In this document: piece after piece, positions 57,589 to 64,000 of the stretch
Numbering within the stretch: position 1 is the first letter of the stretch
Layout of the letters: each line of letters starts with the position of its first letter
DNA from: Takakia lepidozioides
Lineage: Eukaryota; Streptophyta; Takakiopsida; Takakiales; Takakiaceae
DNA length: 64,000 nt
Assembly: GCA_030704615.1 (NCBI GenBank)
Contig: CM060732.1
Span: 37,739,053 to 37,803,052, forward strand
Direction: 5' to 3'
The notes under the pieces: generated by a model
Seen by the model: only the letters and a program-made list of their open reading frames with translations
Told to the model about the DNA's origin: nothing
Database searches by the model: none
Program-made: the position numbers and the translations under genes

Positions 57589-59060
57589 ATCCATGCATGA
57601 GCCAGCAGGATGACACTGGAGCTCGGTGGCATGGTGAGACGGACGAGGAAATGGTGTCGGGATGGCACGCATCTGCATTTTTGTGTATCTTGGCATCGGG
57701 AGGTCAAGTTGGACCTACAACAGGGATGACTGTAGACGGAGTGTCTGAGGACCCTGAGGCTAGTGATGAGCCAGGTGGTGCCAGAGATATACATGAGGAT
57801 TCGGCTGTGTTGGACTACCTCCGCACGGGAGACACGGCAGCCACTGTGACTGCCAGGGAGAGGGATCGGATCCTGCAACGAGCCAAGAGGTTCAAGTGGG
57901 AGGGGATACATCTACTTCGAATGTGGGAGGATGGTCGGGTGAGGATTGTGCCTCACCCCACACAGCGTGCATGGTTAGTGCGGCATGCCCATGAGGAGTT
58001 GGGGCATTTTGGAGTGCGACGCACTCACAGTTTACTGCAAGGGCAGTATTGGTGGCGTGGTATGCATACAGAGGTGCAACAGTTCGTGGCTAGGTGCATG
58101 GTGTGTGACAGGGTGCGTGCTTCATTCAACACCCCTACACCACAGTTGCATCCTTTATCAATCATGGGATTGGGCTACAGGTGGAATTTTGACTTCGCAG
58201 GACCGTTGCCACTGACTATGCGCCACCACAGATATGTGTTGGTGATGGTGGAGCACTTCTCCAAGTTGATTGAGTTGGTTCCATTGCCTGACAAGGCTAG
58301 TGAGGGGGCTGCGTATGCATTCTTGGATCGTGTGCTTAGCCGATTTGGTGCTCCAGCTGAGGTACTCACGGACCAAGGGAGAGAGTTCTTGGGGGAGTTT
58401 CAGGCTTTGTGTGATAAAGCCTTGATAGACCACCGCACCACTTCTCGGGATCATCCTGAGGCCGATGGCTTAGCAGAGAGAATTGTTCAGACGGTGAAGA
58501 GGGGTTTGCGCAAGTATGGCTTGCAGAAATGACACCTAGGAGATTGGTCTTGGTTAGCCATGGGCTACAGGTTCAGCAAACAAGCATCACTTGCCTCCTT
58601 CTCACCATATTTCCTTCTCTTTGGCCGAGAGCCGGATTTGCCCGCAGCCATTCGTAGGGACACTACTCAAGTCCTTAACCTTGACGATCCGGACGTGTGG
58701 GTACGTGCATGTGATCAGCGTGCAAAGTTGTTCAAGAAAGTCATGCCCATGGCTTTTGAGAACCTTGCCATTGCACAACACCGTGATACGTTGAGGTATG
58801 CCACTATACGTGATGGAGGATATCGTCCTGGGGTTCGGAGGTTTAGCCCTGGTGACTATGTTTATTTGCAGCAGACTGCTCCTACAACTCTGGATGTTAC
58901 TGCAGGGCGTGTTATTCTGAGGGTTCGAGAGGTGTTGCCCTCAGGGGTCCTGATCTTGGAGGGTCGGGATTGCATGATTTGGAAGGACCATGTGCGTAAT
59001 TGTGCGCCATGTCACCTTCCCAATGTCGATGGCAAAGTTGACCCAAACTTGGCAGTGGTA
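57585..59060 (+). pseudogene. Integrase: H2C2 zinc finger, DDE core and C-terminal domain
   Basis: Zinc-binding HAHEELGHFGVRRTHSLLQG ... CMVC; catalytic core with WNFDFAGPLP (first Asp), VLTDQGREFLGEFQALCDKA (second Asp) and DHPEADGLAERIVQTVKRGL (Glu). The triad therefore appears intact. A TGA at 58,530-58,532 interrupts in the same frame, which then continues with GYRFSKQASLASFSPYFLLF and the C-terminal domain GDYVYLQQTAPTTLDVTAGR ... LPSGVLILEGRD. The C-terminal domain is followed by CxxC-type residues and the PHD finger rather than a chromodomain. Confidence 0.85.
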
Positions 59061-59219
59061 CCTGCAGGTTTGAGGTGCATGCTCTGTGGATCTGCCAAAG
59101 GGGCAGCCACCATGCTGGTGTGTGATCGATGCTCAAGGGGTTGGCATATGGGATGCTTGACACCACCTTTTGAGAAGGTTCCTGACGGAGATTGGTTGTG
59201 TCCACACTGCTTGGGATAG
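59061..59219 (+). pseudogene. PHD zinc finger at the integrase C-terminus
   Basis: All eight zinc ligands of a Cys4-His-Cys3 PHD finger are present in order: RCMLCG, LVCDRCSRGWHMGC, and a final DWLCPHC, with the conserved Trp two residues before the last Cys pair. PHD fingers bind histone H3 tails; on an integrase it could steer insertion, replacing the chromodomain of chromoviruses. It is in the same frame as the integrase C-terminus and ends three residues before the stop, so it is part of the same polyprotein. Ligand specificity cannot be told; an aromatic cage for methyl-lysine is not obvious. Confidence 0.85.
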
Positions 59220-60779
59220 TGGCAGTGGACATGACTGGAGGCAACTAACAAGACATGGGAGGCCAAGCTCATAGGAGTCAATACATGAGATCCCAAGCTC
59301 AAGTTCACAGGTTGCAAGACGGCGACTAACGATGGGGCAACTCTTGCACCCGGCCTCTTGATCTACACCACAAGAGATGAGCGTTTTTAGGACTACGGCT
59401 TTGGCAGAGTCATAAAAACTGCACTAGGTATACGACTACAGACCGCTGAAATGCGTTGCAATCATAGTTTTATCGCTCTGTAGTAATGGATATCACTACA
59501 TGACTCTGGAAAGTTAGGGAGCATTGGTCAAACATTTTTGACCACGATGACAGGGATGGTTTATATGACTAGTGTGATATGTTTGACTACACGTGGACGA
59601 CGTTTCATGGAATCTTATGACTCCATGATTGAAGATGGTTTCACAGCTCTAATTATATGACTACATCACTACACGTGTCATTTTGAAGCCACATACACGA
59701 ATGTATTCATCCATTGGATGAGTTCATCCACAACATGACATGGCATGTAAACTTATGACTGCCTAAGTGCAGGTTGTTTCATAACCTATAAATATGACTA
59801 CATCACTACACGTGTCATTTTAAAGGCATTTATATGATTCTATTACTACACGTGTCATTTTGAAGGCATATACATGAATGGATCCATCCATTGGATGATG
59901 AGCTCATCCATCCATGTTTACCACAAATTCCTATCAGCTTTGAATATGTGTGGGGAGTTGATATCTGTTCAATAAATTGGATCTGGATGGACGTGGCTTA
60001 ACAAGCATCGCAAGATATATGAGATTAAGATACGCAATGGTCATGGTTGTACATGGAGATTATTTTGAATCGATAGATTGTATAAGATCTAACGGTCTAG
60101 ATTGTTTAAGATCTAACGGTTTAAGATTAGGTATATCGAACTTCATGAGCAAATTCGCTTAAGTCTGGGCTGAGAGTTTTGGCAGATGCAACAATAGAAG
60201 GGGATGATGATGGTAGTAGGATTTTAGCCTATGACCACTAGAATTAATCAAAGTGCAAAAAGTTAATTTTTTTTCAAAAAGTTGCTTATAGGGTTTGCAA
60301 AAGGTTTAAAAAAATCAAAAAATTGCTTATAGGGTTCCCTGAACAAAGGCCTGGGACTTGGGCTTTTTTTTTTCTCCTGTGCCTGCGAGAGATGTTGTGT
60401 CATGGAACGTGATGATGCTGGAGCGTGGGATAGAGGCTTTGCAGACCTACCCACTCTTGAACAAATGAAGGAGAGGAGGAGGATGAGACGAGACAACTCC
60501 GACATCATCCGACATCTCTCGTCATCTCGTCGAGGAGGAGAAGCTCCCAATATTCTTGCGAGATCGCCGTTTTTGGGAGAGAGACGAGACGAGGAGAAGC
60601 TCGCCGTTCTTGGGAGAGTCAGCTTGGTCTTAGCAGGCCGTGTTTCAATCTCTGCCTGCTCAGGTGCACCGTGGTGGTTCGATCTCACATACCAATCTGA
60701 CATCACCTGACTACAGACACAAGCAGCACACACAAGAGGTCCTTTTGGGTTGATGGTCCGTCAAATCCTCCATGGGTCA
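59220..60779. repeat. Retroelement downstream region with ACACGTGT-bearing repeats
   Basis: Three repeats containing ACTACACGTGTCATTTT (about 59,669; 59,806; 59,845), two of them in a longer unit with TATGACTACATCACTACAC and a following CATCCATTGGATGA palindrome (59,709 and 59,888). Each holds a G-box (CACGTG). A direct repeat AAGATCTAACGGT lies at 60,087 and 60,109, and TTGCTTATAGGGTTTGC / TTGCTTATAGGGTTCCC at 60,282 and 60,323. Could be part of a 3' LTR but no matching 5' LTR was found. The 102-aa frame at 60,402-60,710 is not recognised. Confidence 0.5.
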
Positions 60780-63100
60780 TGACACAAGGTCAAGAACAAT
60801 GTGGTGAGGGCACCTTCTTCTTCAACCTGTTTCAGCCTGTTTTGCCCTCTCATCAGACTCGCCCTGAGATGCATATTGAATCCTGTAAGTTAGCTTGTTG
60901 GGCGGATCTGTGGTGGTTTAGAGTGACTTTGACAAGTTGCTGCCGATGCAGCAGCAGGAAAGTATCCAAAAATAAGTAACAGAGATGAGGAGAAGCTTTG
61001 GAATGAACACTTTTCCGACCCCAGTCAATGGCGGGACAATGGAGACAATGCCTGTTGGACTATACTAGAGAGAAGCAGATGCAATTCAGAATTGGAACTA
61101 CTGTAATAATTAGGGTTGGGGTGTTTGCTGGAAGAACTTCACGGCGTCAGTGTCAGCTGCTTACATCAAGTATTCATGATTTGTACACAGGCAGGGATAG
61201 CTGAAGGACCAGGGATAGAGGTCCAGATTCATCCAAGAAGGCCGGATTTCAAACACAAGATTACTTCTGATTCCCTGTGGATCAACAGCTGCAAGACATC
61301 TGCTAATGAGAAGATGGTCTGCTAATGACAACACCTTCTTCAACACATTTCACCCTGTTTTTCCTTATCAGAATCGGCCCTAAATTTTCATGTTGAATTC
61401 TGCAAGTTAGCTGGTTGAGTGAACATGGGATAGTTTGGAATGACTTTGACATGAACCTGCCAATGTGACAACATGAAAGTATCCAAAAAGAGGTAACAAA
61501 GATGAGGAGAAGTTGTGGAATGAATACTTTTTTGACCCCAGTCAATGGTGGGACAACCGAGCCAAAAAGGTGAATGTCTGTCATGATTTTGATCACCAGT
61601 CATGTTGCGACCCGAGGCCCTGTTGTCTTGGGCTGACATGCAGGGCAGTGCTGAAAATCTGGCTTTCCGCTGTAAAAGTAATGAACTTTTCATATTTTGG
61701 AGGTTGTGTGACCTGGTTGGGATTGCATCTTTGTGCAAGATCTTTCTACATGTTCAAGTGTGTGCCAGTTTCTACGAAGCATTGCACCTGATGAGGCCCT
61801 TTGGTGCAAGCTGTAAGTTTTCCTTCCAAAGCATTTTGTCCCCTTGGTTTTGCTGTCTAGGGCTATGATCATGGCATTTATGCTTCTGATCTCGGCTGCC
61901 TCTGCTGGTCAACAGAGCTAAAGATCTAGATGGTTTTGTGGTTTTTTTTGGTTCTCAGGTACATGATGATCTTGTGGTGGTGGATACATCGGTTGCAGAC
62001 CAAGTGACAGCATGGCGGCGCAGCCAAAGCATGACTGACGTATATGCTGGTGATCATTGGTGCTCTGGTAGAACCTGTACGTACCATCAAATTGGTGACG
62101 TTTTCTTGCGAGAAGACTGGCAAAGCCCACAGTACTGTTACTACCTATACTCAGACTTTGCCAACCTCCAATACTCAACCTTTGTGCACGGTTTAGATTC
62201 TGATCACTGCCCCTGCCCTGGTGGACATGTATGCCAAATGTGGGTGCATCGAGGATGCCAAGGGAGTGTTCAACACTATGGCTGAAGGAGACGTGGTGTC
62301 GTGGAGTGCGATGCTTGCAAGGTAGGGGGTGCGGGATGGAGGCTTTGGAGACCTATGAGCAAATGATGGGGGAAGGGGGCTCGTTCTTCAATAGCATAGC
62401 GCTACAAGTGGGTAGATGGTCAACTGGAAACAGCAGCGGCAGCAGCACAATTCATAGAATAAGGTGCTGCTAATGAAGGTACCTTCTTCAACGTATTTCA
62501 CCCTGTTTTCCCTGCTATCAGAGTCGTCCCTAAATTTTCATGTTGAATTCTGCAAGTTAGCTCATTGGTGGATCTATGGTGGTTTTGGAGTGATTTTGAC
62601 ATGTTACTGCCAATGTGGTCGACAGGAAAGTATCGAAAAATAAATAACAGAGACTCGAGGAGAAGCTCTGGAATGAATACGTTTCCGACCTCAGTCAATG
62701 GTGGAACAATCGAGACAAAAGGTGAATGTTTTTTGGAAACAGACGTAAGTCAGCATAGGAACTAGTGTGATAAGTAGGGTTGGTGTGTTTGCTCAAGCAA
62801 TTCTAGGCTATCATTCTCAGCTGTTACCAGCAAGGCGAGGATGTATGCATGATTTGTGCAGGGGCATGGATAACTGAAGGAGCAGGGATAGAGTGTGGGT
62901 CCAGATTCATCCAAGAGGGCCGGATTTCAAGCTCCAGATTACCTATGATTCCCTGTGGAAAGATAGGTACAAGAAACCTGTATGGGTCGATGGTCAACTG
63001 GAAGCCGCAGCAACAGCGGCACAATTGATCAAATCAGGCACTGTTAATCAAGGCACCTTCTTCAACACATTTCACCCTGTTTTTCTCTCTTATCAGAATC
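60780..63100 (+). pseudogene. Tandem degenerate copies of an OSB-like gene segment
   Basis: At least three copies of a unit of about 550-1100 bp. WWDNR-type exon: copy B (61,488-61,570) reads cleanly KDEEKLWNEYFFDPSQWWDN and RAKK before a GTGAAT donor; copy A (60,958-61,045) and copy C (62,630-62,722) are mutated. PDF-type exon: IHPRRPDFKHKITSDSLWIN (61,224-61,283) and IHPRGPDFKLQITYDSLW with KKPVWVDGQLEAAATAA (62,900-63,020). These are the tail motifs of plant organellar ssDNA-binding (OSB) proteins. A GCACCTTCTTCAACACATTT anchor starts the copies at about 60,810, 61,330, 62,478 and 63,050. No OB-fold domain is present and several frames are broken. Confidence 0.6.
62215..62378 (+). pseudogene. 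PPR repeat fragment
   Basis: ALVDMYAKCGCIEDAKGVFN followed by DVVSWSAMLA is a typical S/P motif pair from a PLS-class PPR protein, closely resembling repeats of the intact gene at 8-10 kb. A TAG follows AMLAR, and the next motif (MEALETYEQMMGEG) is in another frame. About 1.5 motifs remain, embedded between the OSB-like copies. Confidence 0.75.
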
Positions 63101-63556
63101 GACCGTATCAAGAAATATTGCACTGTTTAACATGGTCCTTGATTCTACTAGCACCAGAACAAATTAGTACTACAACCCATGTATGTGGGCTTGCTTATTT
63201 TTTGCATACTCGGCCTTTTCAGGCATGGATTTTTGGACCTTGTGGCCTTTGAGGTATCCATTGGGACAGTGGTCTCATTTGGATTTTTGTAATATAATTT
63301 ACAGGGCGTGTATTCCCCTGTACTTGTATATTTTGACTGTCATTGTGGTTGCTAGTATGCAAGAGGGGTCCATTATGTTTTTATATCGGAATTTCACCAT
63401 GTAATGAAGAATTTAAATCATTTAATCTATTTTATTTTATATAACATTATTAAATTAAACAATAATACCATTTAATAAAAATTTCCAAGCTGGTATCCCC
63501 TTGTTTTTAAAAATAAAATATTAATTTAATAATTATAAATTATAAATAACATACTT
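63101..63556. other. AT-rich segment next to chromovirus break
   Basis: No gene seen. From 63,410 the sequence is very AT-rich (runs of TAAATT, TTTAATAAAA), unlike the coding side at 63,557. The AT-rich block ends exactly where the integrase reading frame breaks. Confidence 0.45.
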
Positions 63557-64000
63557 ATCGGCCTCCTCCCTCAGTTTGGGCCAAAAATACTCTTTCTTCA
63601 AGAGTGTCGCGGTGCGTTTGGCTCCGCCATGGCCCGCAAGCGGGTCATCATGGCATTCTCTCAAGAGACTATCTTTGATCCCTCCCTTCGGCACATAGAG
63701 ACGTTTTTGCTTATACCGGAGCAGTCCATTTTGCAAGTGGAACTGCGATTTAACCCCCATCCTCAAGTCCCGCATCACGGACTCCGCCATCTCATCCTTC
63801 CGGTAAGCCTTCCGGTAAGCCTTCCGGAGCGCCGTCTCGCCCCTGTACACCATCATGAGCTGCTGCTTTCTACTTAAAGCATTGGCCACCACATTGTCTC
63901 GTCCCGGTTTGTACTGGATATCCACGTCGAACAGTGCCAAAGTGTTTTGCCACCTAATTTGTTTTGGGAACAACTTAGGTTGCGTGGCAAAATACTTCAC
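63557..64000 (-). pseudogene. Chromovirus RNase H end and integrase zinc-finger region, truncated both sides
   Basis: Reads LKYFATQ-type KYFATQPKLFPKQIRWQNTL, DVDIQYKPGRDNVVANALSR (end of RNase H), then GLLRYKQKRLYVPKGGIKDS and ECHDDPLAGHGGAKRTATLL with YFWPKLREEADKYV (first half of the H2C2 zinc finger). The frame is lost after KYV at 63,557 where AT-rich DNA begins; the C-x2-C half is missing. A 12-bp unit (GGTAAGCCTTCC) is repeated near 63,800, giving KAYRKAYRK. The protein style matches the chromodomain piece at 48.9-49.7 kb and has the same strand. Confidence 0.85.

Larger units (their letters stand above)
52530..59219 (+). mobile_element. Decayed Ty3/gypsy-type retrotransposon encoding a C5-DNA methyltransferase and an integrase-linked PHD finger
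   Basis: Domain order on one strand: Gag (53.15-53.66 kb), two zinc knuckles, aspartic protease, C5 cytosine methyltransferase, RT (only its N-terminal edge), RNase H (partial), H2C2 zinc finger plus DDE integrase core, integrase C-terminus, PHD finger. RT before integrase is the Ty3/gypsy order. The frames shift at about 52.85, 53.15, 53.67, 55.1, 55.85 and 57.58 kb, and in-frame stops occur near 53,450, 53,850, 54,058, 54,917, 55,465, 56,590 and 58,530. Two internal deletions remove the RT palm and part of RNase H, so the copy is inactive. LTRs were not identified with confidence. It lies between two pieces of an older chromovirus. Confidence 0.85.

Noticed and set aside
60402-60710. 102-aa Arg-rich frame
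   Set aside because: Low-complexity (GAGG/GACGAG repeats) and no recognisable domain or splice context.

Overview
The window looks like a gene-bearing, transposon-rich stretch of a streptophyte nuclear genome, most likely a seed-free land plant (bryophyte, lycophyte or fern). The reasons are: spliced genes with short GT-AG (and some GC-AG) introns; a full-length PLS-class pentatricopeptide protein ending in a DYW domain, which points to organellar RNA editing; a kinesin-12 tail of the phragmoplast type; a cytokinin-receptor-like histidine kinase fragment; organellar ssDNA-binding (OSB) motifs; and a cilia protein (CFAP99-like), which fits a lineage with swimming sperm. A charophyte alga cannot be excluded, but the DYW protein argues against it.

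Left third (1-24,000): the 3' part of a CFAP99-like gene (+); a two-exon histidine kinase relic (-); an OSB-like terminal exon followed at once by an intact intronless DYW-PPR gene (+); a motorless kinesin-12 tail that looks pseudogenic (+); a complete two-exon DUF2358 gene (-); a BTB/BACK fragment (-); and several minisatellites.

Middle (24,119-41,661): two intact housekeeping genes in divergent orientation. UFL1, the UFM1 E3 ligase, has 19 exons and 829 aa (-). LEO1, a PAF1-complex subunit, has 11 exons and 596 aa (+). Both could be joined exon by exon with every phase consistent. They share a roughly 520-bp intergenic region. Their introns hold retroelement debris: a tandem array of retroelement C-terminal segments, a LINE reverse-transcriptase relic, and two tiny insertions (44 and 70 bp) with clear target-site duplications.

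Right third (42,600-64,000): repeats and mobile elements. Two clusters of palindromic hairpins (about 42.7-43.0 kb and 44.8-45.5 kb) flank small unrecognised genes. A chromovirus (Ty3/gypsy with chromodomain, -) appears in two pieces, integrase C-terminus at about 49 kb and RNase H/integrase N-terminus at the right edge, separated by 13.9 kb of younger material. Inside that interval lies the most notable object: a decayed Ty3/gypsy element whose polyprotein runs Gag, two zinc knuckles, protease, a complete-looking C5 cytosine DNA methyltransferase domain, RT, RNase H, integrase and a C-terminal PHD finger. It is preceded by a GC-rich 11-bp-type minisatellite and followed by degenerate tandem OSB fragments with a PPR relic among them.

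The element is dead: several stops and frameshifts, deletion of the RT palm and part of RNase H, and a small deletion at methyltransferase motif IV. Its layout, a de novo-type methyltransferase plus a chromatin-reading finger on the integrase, suggests a lineage that could both methylate and target chromatin. Methyltransferase-bearing retrotransposons have been reported in charophytes and dinoflagellates (de Mendoza et al. 2018, from memory). The PHD-integrase combination and a land-plant-like host would be the new points here.
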